This document shows, piece after piece, positions 27,571-37,110 of a stretch of 40,016 nucleotides of DNA. The stretch covers positions 1 to 40,016 of the forward strand of contig JANQGU010000085.1 in assembly GCA_028282935.1 (NCBI GenBank), read 5' to 3'. The notes under the pieces are model-generated. The model saw only the letters and a list, made by a program, of their open reading frames with translations. It did no database searches and was not told the DNA's origin. Made by a program: the position numbers and the translations under genes. The first letter of the stretch is position 1. The number at the start of each line of letters is the position of its first letter. This DNA comes from Kiloniellales bacterium (lineage in GTDB: Bacteria > Pseudomonadota > Alphaproteobacteria > Kiloniellales > JAKSBE01).

Positions 27571-28812
27571 TCACGCCCTACCCTTTTCCGGGTCCCGGGC
27601 GGAGATCATCCCGGCCCGCAGCAGGAGAAAGGCCAGCAGCGGCGCGAGCGCGGCCAGCGCGAAGGAGGCCGTCGGCGCCCAGGCGTAGAGACCGCCGAGC
27701 AGGGCACCGCAGGCATAGCCCAGGGTCTGCGCCGAGGCGGAGACCCCCATGACCCGGCCCCGTCGAGCGGTGCCGGCGAGCGCCAGCAGAACCGCGGTCC
27801 CGATCGGAAAGGCGACGGAGACCGCGGCCCCGACAGCGATCACGCCGACGATGAAGTGCGGCGCGCTTGCGCCCCAGGCGAGGATGCCGCAGCCCGCCGA
27901 GGCGAGCAGGCAGAGCAGTCCCAGCAGCCCGGCGCGGCCCGACTTGAGCCGTCGGGCGAGGAGAAGCTGCATCGTCAGGGCCGCCAAGGCCCCCAGGGTC
28001 AACAGCAGAGCGACGAACTGGACCGAAGCCGTGGCATCGAGGCCGAGCCGCGTCTGGACATGGAGCCCGAGGGTGAACTGGAGCTGGCCCAGCATGGTGG
28101 TCAGCAGGAAAACTCCGGCGAGGGCGCGGAAGACTCCGCCGGGCCCGCTGCCGCCCTCCACCGGCGCGGCGGCGCGGGGCGGCGTGGGCAGGAACAGCAG
28201 GGCGACGAAAGCCAAGAGCGCCGCCGCCAGCAGGGCGTAGAGCGGCAAGAGCGGCGCCAGGACCGTCAGCGCGGCGGCTAGGGGCGGTCCGAGCAGGCGC
28301 CCGGCGGTCATCGCGGCCGAGAGCCCGGCCAGGCCGCGCAGGCGCCCCGACTCGGCCGCCACGTCCCCGACCCAGGCCTGGGCGAGCGGAAACAGGGCCG
28401 CGGAGGCCGCGCCGTAGACCACCCGGGCGGCCAGGAGACCGAAGAGCCCGGTCTCCGGCGCGATCCTCTCCGCGGCGACGGCTTCCAGGACGAGCAGGAA
28501 ACCGGCGTGGCCGAGCAGCAGGACGAGGCTGCCGCCCAGCATCACCCCGCGCCGGCCCAGGCGGTCGGCCAGGCGGCCCCAAAGCGGCGCCGCCAGGAAG
28601 AACGCCAGTATGCCGGCGGTCATGACCAGGCTGAGGCCAGCGGCGCCGATCCGGGACTCCGCCGCCAGGATCGGCAGCAGGGTGAAGAGCATCGATTGCC
28701 CGAGGCCGACCACCGAGACCGCCAGACAGAGCGGCAGCATCCGGGGCGACGGCGCCGATGCCTCGTCGTGCAACACCATGGACTTCCCAAGGGGTTGGGA
28801 TTCCTGGCTCAT
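27571..28812 (-). CDS. MFS transporter, probable siderophore exporter (ShiF-like position)
   Basis: 12-TM MFS pattern (GRLADRLGRRGVML); divergent from iucA-like gene; start at MSQESQPLG. Confidence 0.8.
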   Translation of the reverse strand: MSQESQPLGKSMVLHDEASAPSPRMLPLCLAVSVVGLGQSMLFTLLPILAAESRIGAAGLSLVMTAGILAFFLAAPLWGRLADRLGRRGVMLGGSLVLLLGHAGFLLVLEAVAAERIAPETGLFGLLAARVVYGAASAALFPLAQAWVGDVAAESGRLRGLAGLSAAMTAGRLLGPPLAAALTVLAPLLPLYALLAAALLAFVALLFLPTPPRAAAPVEGGSGPGGVFRALAGVFLLTTMLGQLQFTLGLHVQTRLGLDATASVQFVALLLTLGALAALTMQLLLARRLKSGRAGLLGLLCLLASAGCGILAWGASAPHFIVGVIAVGAAVSVAFPIGTAVLLALAGTARRGRVMGVSASAQTLGYACGALLGGLYAWAPTASFALAALAPLLAFLLLRAGMISARDPEKGRA

Positions 28813-28858
28813 CCGGACAACCTCCTGCGAGTTGTTTTTCGAGCAATACAGGGTATAG

Positions 28859-28878
28859 TTGCAAGACTCTTCTTGCAA
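28859..28878. promoter_or_regulatory. perfect 8-4-8 inverted repeat TTGCAAGA-CTCT-TCTTGCAA
   Basis: Direct reading in MFS/iucA divergent spacer. Confidence 0.8.
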
Positions 28879-28879
28879 T

Positions 28880-28894
28880 TGCGAATCATTCGCA
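28880..28894. promoter_or_regulatory. Fur-box-like palindrome TGCGAAT-C-ATTCGCA
   Basis: Perfect 7-1-7 inverted repeat within ttgcgaatcattcgcattat, resembling Fur boxes, in front of siderophore biosynthesis genes. Confidence 0.7.
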
Positions 28895-28948
28895 TTATGC
28901 TGCGCCGCACACCACCCAGGCAACAGGGCAGTCAGACCAGGAGCCGGA

Positions 28949-30760
28949 ATGCCGTCGACACGACCTCTCGCGCCCTCCGCCGGCGCCTTCCTCAACGCTC
29001 TCCTGCGGGAGGTTTCGGACTGGGAGCTGGTTCGCGCGCCGCTCGGCGACATCAGCCTCCAGGCCGTCTCGCTGCCGTTGGCCGGCAAAGGCGCGCGCCT
29101 CCTGGTTCCCGTGCAGCGGCTGTCCTCCGCCGGAAGGCACCGCTTCTTGGAGCCTCTGCTCCTGGTCGAGACGGGCGCGCCGCCCCGCGAGATCGCGTTT
29201 CGACGCTTCGCCGAGCTGGTCATCGGCGACGCGGCACTGGTCGGACGGATCAGCCCCGAGGCGCGGGCCCTGTTCCTCGCCCGGCTGGACGACAGCGAGC
29301 GGCGGATCCGGAAGGTGCTCGAGGCCCGGAGGCAGGACCTGGACGCGCTCTTCGCCGCGCCCCTCCGCTTCATCGAGGCGGAGCAGGCCCTCCTTCTCGG
29401 GCATCCCGTGCATCCGACCCCGAAGAGCTATGACGAGTTCTCCGAGTCCGACGCCGGCGACTTCGCCCCGGAGTTCGCCTCGGCCTTTCCGCTCCGCTGG
29501 TTCCTGGTCCGCCGCCAGCACCTCCAGGCCTCGGGGACCGAAGACCTGCCATTGGAGGCCGCGCTCGAGGGCCTGGTGACCTCCGATCCGGCGCTGCCGC
29601 CCGCGGCCCGCAGCGAGCTGCTGGGCGATTCCCGGCGCCTGCCCCTGCCGGTCCATCCCTGGCAAGCGCAGCGGCTTCTCGAGCTGCCGGCGCTGCGCCG
29701 CCTGCTCGCCACCGGCGAGCTGATCGATCTCGGCCCGAAGGGCAGCGCCTACAGGCCGACCTCCTCCTTGCGGACGCTCTACGCCGAGCATAGCGACTTC
29801 ATGCTGAAGTTCTCCATCAGCCTGCGGGTCACCAACTCGCTGCGCGTCCTGCTGCCGAAGGAGTGGGAGCGCGGCAAGGAAGTGCATCGCCTGCTGCAGA
29901 GCCCGCTCTGGCGCGAGATCGCCCGGCGCCTGCCCAGCTTCAAGGTCATGAGCGAGCCGGTCCACCTGGCCCTGCGGGATCCGGAGGGCGGGCCGCTCTT
30001 GGAAAGCGCCGTGATCCTGCGCCGGAACCCCTTCCGCGGCGAGGCCGCGCAGGACGCCTGCGTCATGGCGACCCTCTGCCAGGACCATCCCCTGGGCGGC
30101 CGGAGCCGCCTGGCCTGGCACGTCAGGCGGATCGCGGCCCGCGAGGGCATCTCGGCCGAAGCCGCCGGCGCAGCCTGGTTCCGGCGCTTCTGCACGGTCG
30201 CCCTGCGGCCCCTGCTGATCCTCCAGGCCGACTACGGCCTGCTGTTCGGCGCGCACCAGCAGAACACCGTCCTGCGCCTGGAACAGGACTATCCGGCCGT
30301 CCTCTACTACCGGGACTGCCAGGGCACCGGCTACTGCGACAGCCGGATCGCGGAGCTGACCGAGGCCCTCCCCGGCCTCGGCGAGCTGGCGGAGAACACG
30401 GTCGAGGACGCGCTCGGCCACCGGCTCCTCGGCTACTACCTGATCGTCAACAACGTCTTCAACGTCATCGCCAGCCTGGCCCATGCCGGCCTGGGCCGGG
30501 AGCCGCGGCTCTTCGAGCAGCTCCGCCGCTTCCTCCTCGACCTGCGCGAGGACGGCCTGCGCGACCCCAGCTTCGTGGACGGCCTGCTGCGGACCCCCGA
30601 GATCTGGTCGAAGGGCAACTTCCTGACCTGCCTGCAGAACATCAACGAGAACCACAGGGGCGGCGAACAGCTAGCGGTCTATCGGCCGATGGCGAATCCG
30701 ATCGCCGCGCGCGACGCGCCCGCCCTCGCCGCCGCCCCCATCCTCGCCGACGCCGGCTAG
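28949..30760 (+). CDS. iucA: IucA/IucC family NIS siderophore synthetase (first copy, IucA position)
   Basis: HPVHPTPKSYDEFSESDAGDFAPEF, LPVHPWQAQ, KFSISLRVTNSLRVL, FGAHQQNTVLRLE. Confidence 0.9.
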   Translation: MPSTRPLAPSAGAFLNALLREVSDWELVRAPLGDISLQAVSLPLAGKGARLLVPVQRLSSAGRHRFLEPLLLVETGAPPREIAFRRFAELVIGDAALVGRISPEARALFLARLDDSERRIRKVLEARRQDLDALFAAPLRFIEAEQALLLGHPVHPTPKSYDEFSESDAGDFAPEFASAFPLRWFLVRRQHLQASGTEDLPLEAALEGLVTSDPALPPAARSELLGDSRRLPLPVHPWQAQRLLELPALRRLLATGELIDLGPKGSAYRPTSSLRTLYAEHSDFMLKFSISLRVTNSLRVLLPKEWERGKEVHRLLQSPLWREIARRLPSFKVMSEPVHLALRDPEGGPLLESAVILRRNPFRGEAAQDACVMATLCQDHPLGGRSRLAWHVRRIAAREGISAEAAGAAWFRRFCTVALRPLLILQADYGLLFGAHQQNTVLRLEQDYPAVLYYRDCQGTGYCDSRIAELTEALPGLGELAENTVEDALGHRLLGYYLIVNNVFNVIASLAHAGLGREPRLFEQLRRFLLDLREDGLRDPSFVDGLLRTPEIWSKGNFLTCLQNINENHRGGEQLAVYRPMANPIAARDAPALAAAPILADAG

Positions 30761-30804
30761 CCCGGCGCCGCAGCCACACCACGAGCCAGATCGCGAGACC
30801 CAGC

Positions 30805-31794
30805 ATGCTCAAGAGCGCGCCAGTCCTGCTGCCCCTCGAAGACGAAGGGCGGCTCCTGGTCCGGGCCGAAGCCGGACCCGAGGAATCCGTCCTGCTGTCA
30901 CTGCAAGACCCGGGACCCGCGGAGGGCGGGGCGCCGGGCCGGGCCTCGGTTCTCCGCTTCCTCGAGTCGGCCTTCGCCCGCTTCCCCGAGGCGCAGGAGC
31001 TGGAGCTGGCCCCGGATCTGGCGGCGACCCTCTGCGCCGAGGGCGACGACATCCCCTTGCTGCCGGCCAAGGGACATGGGCACGGCGAGGCCGCCGGGAT
31101 CTGCCGGCGGGCGATGTTCTTCCAGCGCAGGACGCCCTGGCTGCGCGGCCGGCCGGCGAGCCGCTTCCCCCTGGCCCCGACGCCGGGCCCCCACGGCCAG
31201 CCCCACCCGATCCGGCCGCCGCAGCCCGAGGGCACGGTCTACGAGCGCTTCGATCCGCAGCTCGGCATGACGGTCAGCTTTCGCGGCATCGACCCGGTCG
31301 GCGACCTGGAGCGGTTCCACGCCTGGATGAACGACGGCCGCGTCGCCTTCTTCTGGGAGCTGGCGAAGCCTGAGCCCGAGCTGGCGCGCTACCTCGAGGA
31401 CCTGCGGGACGACCCCCACGCCTTCGGCCTGATCGGCTGCTTCGACGGCGATCCGGCGGGATACTTCGAGGCCTACTGGGCCAAGGAGGACCGGCTCGGC
31501 GCCCACTACGAGGCCGAGGACTACGACCGCGGCTGGCACGGGCTGATCGGCAATCCGAAGCACCTGGGTCGGGCCAAGACCCTGGCCTGGCTGCGCAGCC
31601 TGACCCACTACCTCTTCCTCGACGACATCCGGACCCGCAAGGTCGTGGGCGAGCCCAACGCCGCCCACAAGAAGCTGCTGCGCTACGCCGACGCGGTCGC
31701 CTACTACAAGGTCAAGGAGTTCGACTTCCCGCACAAGCGCGCGGCCCTGATGCACTGCGACCGCGAGGCCTTCTTCGACAAGGTGCGGCTGTGA
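30805..31794 (+). CDS. iucB: GNAT acetyltransferase, siderophore biosynthesis (IucB-like)
   Basis: FHAWMNDGRVAFFWELAKPEPELARYLEDLRDDPHAFGLIGCFDGDPAGYFEAYWAKEDRLG; between two IucA/C genes. Confidence 0.85.
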   Translation: MLKSAPVLLPLEDEGRLLVRAEAGPEESVLLSLQDPGPAEGGAPGRASVLRFLESAFARFPEAQELELAPDLAATLCAEGDDIPLLPAKGHGHGEAAGICRRAMFFQRRTPWLRGRPASRFPLAPTPGPHGQPHPIRPPQPEGTVYERFDPQLGMTVSFRGIDPVGDLERFHAWMNDGRVAFFWELAKPEPELARYLEDLRDDPHAFGLIGCFDGDPAGYFEAYWAKEDRLGAHYEAEDYDRGWHGLIGNPKHLGRAKTLAWLRSLTHYLFLDDIRTRKVVGEPNAAHKKLLRYADAVAYYKVKEFDFPHKRAALMHCDREAFFDKVRL

Positions 31795-33647
31795 CGGCCT
31801 CGGTCGACCTCGATCCCGCCGAGGCCGAGCCCGGCCCGGCGCTGTGGCGCCGGGCTGGGCAGAGGCTGTTGGCCAAGACGATCGGCGAACTCGCCTGGGA
31901 GGAGGTCTTCGCGCCGGAGCCCGAGGGCGCGGCCTGGCGCCTGCGCCTGGCCTCGGGTGCGGTCTATCGCTTCGCCGGATGGCGGAACATCTGGGGCCAG
32001 ATCTGCATCGAACCGGAAAGCCTGACCCGTTCGGCCGAGGGCGGGGACGAGGCGGCCCGCGACGTCTTCCGATTCCTGGCCGACGCGCGGGCCGAGATCG
32101 CCATGGCGCCCGCCGACCTGGCCTGGTACCACCGCGAGCTCTTGACCACCCTGGTCGTCGACCAGGAGCTGCTGCGGCGCAACCGGGGTCGGCCGGCGGC
32201 GCAGCTGATCGAGCAGCCGAGCGACGACCTCCAGGCCTGCCTGGAAGGCCATCCCAAGGCGATCCCCAGCAAGGGCCGGGTCGGCTGGGGCCACGACGAT
32301 CTGCGCGCCTACGCGCCGGAGTACGGCGGCCGCTTCCAACTCTGCTGGATCGCGGTCGTGGGAAGCCCGGTGCGCAGCGGCTTCGCGGCGGAGATCTCGC
32401 AGGAGGCCCTGCTCGCCTCCGCCCTGGGTCCGGAGGCGCAGCAGGGCCTGCAGGATCGGATCGCCGAGCTCGGGCTGCGGCGCGAGGACCTGCTGATCCT
32501 TCCCGTCCATCCCTGGCAATGGAAGAAGACGGTCTCGCTGTGGTTCGCGCCGGAACTGGCCGAAGGCCGGATCGTCTTCCTCGGCGCCTTCGGCGACCGC
32601 TTTCGCGCCCAGGCCTCGCTGCGCACCCTGACCAACGCCGAGCGGCTGGTGCCCTACGACATCAAGCTCTCGCTCTCGATCCTCAACACCTCCTGCTACC
32701 GCGGCATCCCCGGCCGCTACATCGCGATCGGCCCCCGGCTGTCGGACTGGCTGGCCGGGGTGGTCGCCGGGGACCCGGTGCTGAGCCGCGGGCGCCGCGT
32801 GCGCCTGCTGCGCGAGGTCGCCGGGGTCCAGGTGCCGAACCGGACCTTCCGCCTGATCGAGGACCTGCCCTACCACTACGACGAGGCCCTGGGCGTGATC
32901 TGGCGCGAGCGGGCGGAGGCGCAGCTCGGCCCCGGCGAGAGGGCGATCATGCTCTCGGCGCTGCACCACTGCGACGACCGCGGCGAGCCCCTGCTCGCCG
33001 CCTATGCCGCGGCCGCCGGGATGAGCGCCGAGGCCTGGCTCGGCCGGCTCTTCGAGACGGTGACCCTGCCGCTCTACCACTTCCTCTGCCGCTACGGCGT
33101 GGGCTTCATCGCCCACGGCCAGAACATCACGGTGATCCTGCGAGACGGGGTCCCGGCCGGCGTCTTCCTCAAGGACTTCCAGGGCGACCTCGACCTCGTC
33201 GACCAGGACTTTCCCGAGCTGGACGGCCTGCCCGAGGAGGTCCGCGCCGTGCTGCCGCGCAAGCGGCCGGAGGTCATCATCCACGACATCCAGACCGCCC
33301 ACTTCGTCACCGTGCTGCGCTTCATCTCCAGCGCGGCGGCGCGGGCGGGCGTGATCTCCGAGCCGGCCTTCTACCGCCTCCTGGCGAAGGTCATCCGGGA
33401 CTATCAGGCCGCGCATCCGGAGCTGGACGCGCGCTTCCGGCTTTTCGACCTCTTCCAGCCGACGCTGCCGCGGGTCTGCATCAACCGGGTGCGCTTCGCC
33501 ATCGGCTATGCCGAATCCAACGCCCGGCCGCTGCCCGCCGTGGGCAGCGCGCTGGAGAACCCCTTGCACCTCGGCGACCCGACAAGGGACGGCCGGGGCG
33601 CCGAGGACTTCGATCACTGCGGAACGAAAGGGACAGGGACTTCATGA
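31791..33647 (+). CDS. iucC: IucA/IucC family NIS siderophore synthetase (second copy, IucC position)
   Basis: GHPKAIPSKGRVGWGHDDLRAYAPEY, LPVHPWQWKKTV, FIAHGQNITVILRDGVP; GTGA overlap with previous gene. Confidence 0.92.
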   Translation: MTASVDLDPAEAEPGPALWRRAGQRLLAKTIGELAWEEVFAPEPEGAAWRLRLASGAVYRFAGWRNIWGQICIEPESLTRSAEGGDEAARDVFRFLADARAEIAMAPADLAWYHRELLTTLVVDQELLRRNRGRPAAQLIEQPSDDLQACLEGHPKAIPSKGRVGWGHDDLRAYAPEYGGRFQLCWIAVVGSPVRSGFAAEISQEALLASALGPEAQQGLQDRIAELGLRREDLLILPVHPWQWKKTVSLWFAPELAEGRIVFLGAFGDRFRAQASLRTLTNAERLVPYDIKLSLSILNTSCYRGIPGRYIAIGPRLSDWLAGVVAGDPVLSRGRRVRLLREVAGVQVPNRTFRLIEDLPYHYDEALGVIWRERAEAQLGPGERAIMLSALHHCDDRGEPLLAAYAAAAGMSAEAWLGRLFETVTLPLYHFLCRYGVGFIAHGQNITVILRDGVPAGVFLKDFQGDLDLVDQDFPELDGLPEEVRAVLPRKRPEVIIHDIQTAHFVTVLRFISSAAARAGVISEPAFYRLLAKVIRDYQAAHPELDARFRLFDLFQPTLPRVCINRVRFAIGYAESNARPLPAVGSALENPLHLGDPTRDGRGAEDFDHCGTKGTGTS

Positions 33648-34954
33648 CAGGGGAACATCTGGACGCGATCGGGGTCGGGGTCGGGCCCTTCAACCTCAGC
33701 CTCGCCGCGCTGCTCGCGCCCGTCGAGGGCGTCGCCGCCCAATTCTTCGACAGGCGGCCGGGCTTCGACTGGCATCCCGGCCTGCTGCTGCCCGACGCGC
33801 GGCTCCAGACCTCCTTCCTGAAGGATCTGGTGACCGCCGCCGATCCCAGGAGCCCCTACTCCTTCCTGTCCTACCTGGTCGAGAAGCGCCGCTTCTACGA
33901 GTTCCTCAACGCCGACTTCCAGGCGATCACCCGGGCCGAGTTCGCCGACTATCTCGCCTGGGCCGCGGCCCGGGTCCCGGCGCTGAACTTCGGCACCGAG
34001 GTCCGCGAGATCGACTTCGACGGCGAGGCCTTCGAGGTCCGGACGGATCGGGGCCGCCGGCTGGCGGACAACCTGGTCGTCGCCACCGGCCAGCAGCGCT
34101 ACCGCCCGGCCTGGGCCGAGCCCTTCTGCGGCGCGCGCTGCTTTCACGGCGCGGAGCTGCTGCAGCGCAATCCCGACGCCGCCGGCGCAACGCTGGCGAT
34201 CATCGGCGGCGGGCAGACCGGCGCCGAGGTCTTTCTCGCCTTCGCCCGGGGGCTCTTCGGCCGGGTCCGCTCGATCACCTGGATCAGCCAGCGTCCGAAC
34301 TTCGAGCCCCTGGACGAGACCCACTTCACCAACGAGTACTTCACGCCCGGCTACCAGCGGGTCTTTCTCGACCTGCCGCCGGAGCGGCGGCGGGAAATCG
34401 TCGAGGCGCAGCGACTGGCCAGCGACGGGATATCGCCCGACACCCTGGCCGAGGTCTATCAGCTGCTGTACCGGGAGCGGCACCTCTCGCAGGCCGGCGC
34501 GCGCTACCGCCTCTGCCCCGACCGGGAGGCGGTCGCCATGGAGGGCGTCGGCGCGGCCATGAAAGTCACCCTGCGCAACCAGCTGACCGGCGAGGCCGAG
34601 GCCTGCCAGGCCGATCTGGTGCTGCTCTGCACTGGCTATCGCTCGGAGCTGCCGGAGATCCTGGCGCCGATCGCGCGGCGGCTGAGGCGCGACGACGAGG
34701 GCCGGCCAGAGCTGGACGCCTGCTATCGCGCCCTCTGGGACGGCCCGGCCGGCAAGCGGATCTACCTGCAGAACTTCGGCCGCCACAGTCATGGCATCGC
34801 GGATCCGCAGCTCAGCCTCATGGCCTGGCGCAGCGCGGTCATCGCCAACGACCTGGCCGGGCGGCAGGTCTACGACATCGCCCCCTGCGCGCCGCCGATC
34901 ACCTGGCGCAGCGGCGATGCCCCCCGGCGGGAAAGCCGCTTCGAGGCGGCCTGA
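33644..34954 (+). CDS. iucD: L-lysine N6-monooxygenase / L-ornithine N5-oxygenase family (IucD-like)
   Basis: IGVGVGPFNLSLAALL, FFDRRPGFDWHPGLLLPDARLQTSFLKDLVT, LAIIGGGQTGAEVF; ATGA overlap. Confidence 0.93.
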   Translation: MTGEHLDAIGVGVGPFNLSLAALLAPVEGVAAQFFDRRPGFDWHPGLLLPDARLQTSFLKDLVTAADPRSPYSFLSYLVEKRRFYEFLNADFQAITRAEFADYLAWAAARVPALNFGTEVREIDFDGEAFEVRTDRGRRLADNLVVATGQQRYRPAWAEPFCGARCFHGAELLQRNPDAAGATLAIIGGGQTGAEVFLAFARGLFGRVRSITWISQRPNFEPLDETHFTNEYFTPGYQRVFLDLPPERRREIVEAQRLASDGISPDTLAEVYQLLYRERHLSQAGARYRLCPDREAVAMEGVGAAMKVTLRNQLTGEAEACQADLVLLCTGYRSELPEILAPIARRLRRDDEGRPELDACYRALWDGPAGKRIYLQNFGRHSHGIADPQLSLMAWRSAVIANDLAGRQVYDIAPCAPPITWRSGDAPRRESRFEAA

Positions 34955-34979
34955 CCCGCGGGGCGGAGAGGCGGTCGTT

Positions 34980-35390
34980 TCAGCTGTTCACGGCGTCGAT
35001 GCAGCGGTCGGAGGTCCGGCGCAGGTAGGCGGCGAAGTCGCTCCGGTCGGCCGCGGTCTTGATCACCTGGTCGACCGCCTGCCCGAGGCCGCTCACCAGG
35101 CCGGCCTCGTCCTGCCCGGCCCCCTGGCTGTCCAGCCAGCGCAGCGCGGCCTTTTCGCTCAGGGCCAGGAAGTGCTTGGCCGGGCCGCCACCCGCGGCAC
35201 CCTGCGCCGGCGTCGGGCCGCCGTGCGCGATCAGGATCGTCGCCATGCCGGTGAAGACGGCGAAGCACTCCGCCCATTGATCCCCGGAGAGCTCGGCCCC
35301 CAGGGCTTGGCTGGACCGCTGCGCAAAGGCCGGTGCCGCCACTTGGGCGGCAAGCAGCAGGGCGCAGACCATAGCGAGGCAAGCTCTCAT
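34980..35390 (-). CDS. small secreted hypothetical protein
   Basis: Signal peptide MRACLAMVCALLLAAQVAAPAFAQ; no recognised family. Confidence 0.6.
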   Translation of the reverse strand: MRACLAMVCALLLAAQVAAPAFAQRSSQALGAELSGDQWAECFAVFTGMATILIAHGGPTPAQGAAGGGPAKHFLALSEKAALRWLDSQGAGQDEAGLVSGLGQAVDQVIKTAADRSDFAAYLRRTSDRCIDAVNS

Positions 35391-35514
35391 ATCGCTCTCC
35401 CAATGCCCATATGACGAGCGATATAGTATAATTGCTTCCAATATTATGACAATAGTATCTTTTATACTGGATTATATTTGAAGTATATTTGCCTATAATG
35501 CTTGATATTTCGGA

Positions 35515-36555
35515 TCAAGCGGCGGTCGACCGCCGCTGCGTCGCCATGACCGCGTCCAGGGCCGCCGCGATGACCTCGGGGCCGGCGCCGGGGCGATGGG
35601 CCGACTCGCTCAGGCTGCGCCGCCAGGCCCGGGCGCCCGGCAGGCCGTTGAACAGGCCCAGCATGTGCCGGGTGATGCACTTGACCGGGAGGCCGCGGGC
35701 GGTCTCGCGCCGGGCATAGGCGATCATCGCCTCGACCACGGCCTCGCGCCCGACCGGCAGGTCGGGGTCGCCGAAGAGCCGGCGGTCGGCCTCGGCCAGG
35801 AGGTAGGGGTCCTGGTAGGCGGCCCGGCCGATCATCACCCCGTCCACCTGCGCCAGATGGACCTCGGCCTCGTCCAGGCTCCGGATCCCGCCGTTGATGA
35901 CGATCTCGAGCTCCGGCCGCTCGGCCTTGAGGCGATAGACCCGGTCGTAGTGCAGCGGCGGAATCTCCCGGTTCTGCTTCGGGCTAAGGCCCTGCAGCCA
36001 GGCCTTGCGGGCATGGATCGTGAAGCTGCGGCAGCCGGCCGCGGCGACGCAGTCGACGAAGCGCAGCAGGTCGGCGTAGTCGTCCTGCTCGTCGATGCCG
36101 ATCCGCGACTTCACCGTGACCGGGAGTCCGACCGCGGCCCGCATAGCGGCGATGCAGCGGGCGACCAGTTCCGGCTCGGCCATCAGGCAGGCGCCGAAGC
36201 GGGCCTGCTGCACGCGGTCGCTGGGGCAGCCGACGTTGAGGTTGACCTCGTCGTAACCCTGGGCCTCGGCCAGGCGCGCGCAGGCGGCCAGCTCCTCGGG
36301 TTCGGCGCCCCCGAGCTGCAGGGCCAAAGGATGCTCCGCCGGGTCGAAGCCGAGGAAGCGGGCCCGGTCGCCGTGCAGGATCGCCCCCGTCGGCACCATC
36401 TCGCTGTAGAGCAGCACGCGCCGGCTGAGCAGCCGCAGCAGATAGCGGCAGTGCCGGTCCGTCCAGTCCATCATGGGTGCTGCACACAGTCTATGTGCTT
36501 GATATTGTGTCACTTTTCCAATAATCTCAAAAAGATAAAACGTGAACGTGTGCAC
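35515..36555 (-). CDS. dusA: tRNA-dihydrouridine(20/20a) synthase DusA
   Basis: CAAPMMDWTDRHCRYLLRLLSRRVLLYSEM, QLGGAEPEELAACARLAE, DEVNLNVGCPSDRVQ, TIHARKAWL; start uncertain. Confidence 0.93.
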   Translation of the reverse strand: MHTFTFYLFEIIGKVTQYQAHRLCAAPMMDWTDRHCRYLLRLLSRRVLLYSEMVPTGAILHGDRARFLGFDPAEHPLALQLGGAEPEELAACARLAEAQGYDEVNLNVGCPSDRVQQARFGACLMAEPELVARCIAAMRAAVGLPVTVKSRIGIDEQDDYADLLRFVDCVAAAGCRSFTIHARKAWLQGLSPKQNREIPPLHYDRVYRLKAERPELEIVINGGIRSLDEAEVHLAQVDGVMIGRAAYQDPYLLAEADRRLFGDPDLPVGREAVVEAMIAYARRETARGLPVKCITRHMLGLFNGLPGARAWRRSLSESAHRPGAGPEVIAAALDAVMATQRRSTAA

Positions 36556-36624
36556 TCAAAATCACGCAAGTTCACGCTTTGTCCCGGCCCTTCACTCTGT
36601 GACTGCACACAGAGCGCACACGAA

Positions 36625-37110
36625 ATGGCAACCTTCACACAGCTCTCCTCCGACACCTGGCGCTGTCAGGTGAGACGCCGGGGAAGGTATGCCGCGGAGA
36701 CCTTCCGCCGCAAGAAGGATGCCGACTCCTGGGCCCTCGAAATCGAGCGCCGTTTCGACCGCTGCGAAGAGCTCGTTGCGAAGCGGCCCGCCGTGGCCTG
36801 GACCTTCGGCGACCTGATCGACATTCATATCAAGGACATGATGGAGGTCGGCAAGGCGCCCCGTCGCTCGAAGGCCTACAGCCTCGAGATGTTGAAGAGG
36901 CGGCTCGGCCGCGTCCGGCTTCGCCAGATCACGCGGGAGAAGCTCATCGAGTTCGGCCGGAAGCGCGCGAAACAGGGCGCCGGCCCGGTTACGCTGGCGG
37001 CCGATCACTCCCTGAAGCTATCGCGGATTCTTGGGGCGCTACACAAAACCATGCAGTGGAGCGAAGTCGACCTACCAGGCCTGCTGGCGTGCGACCTTTC
37101 GCTCCAGTGA
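36625..37110 (+). pseudogene. truncated tyrosine-type integrase (N-terminal part only)
   Basis: TWRCQVRRRGRYAAETFRRKKDADSWALEIERRFD arm-binding-like domain, core-binding-like domain to SRILGALHKTMQWS, then stop; no catalytic R..HxxR..Y domain; lies at 5' end of dusA. Confidence 0.75.

Noticed and set aside
30014-33140. Additional TGATCC hexamers in siderophore genes and elsewhere
   Set aside because: They lie within coding regions and lack TA at the 18-nt spacing, so not counted as RpoE promoters.
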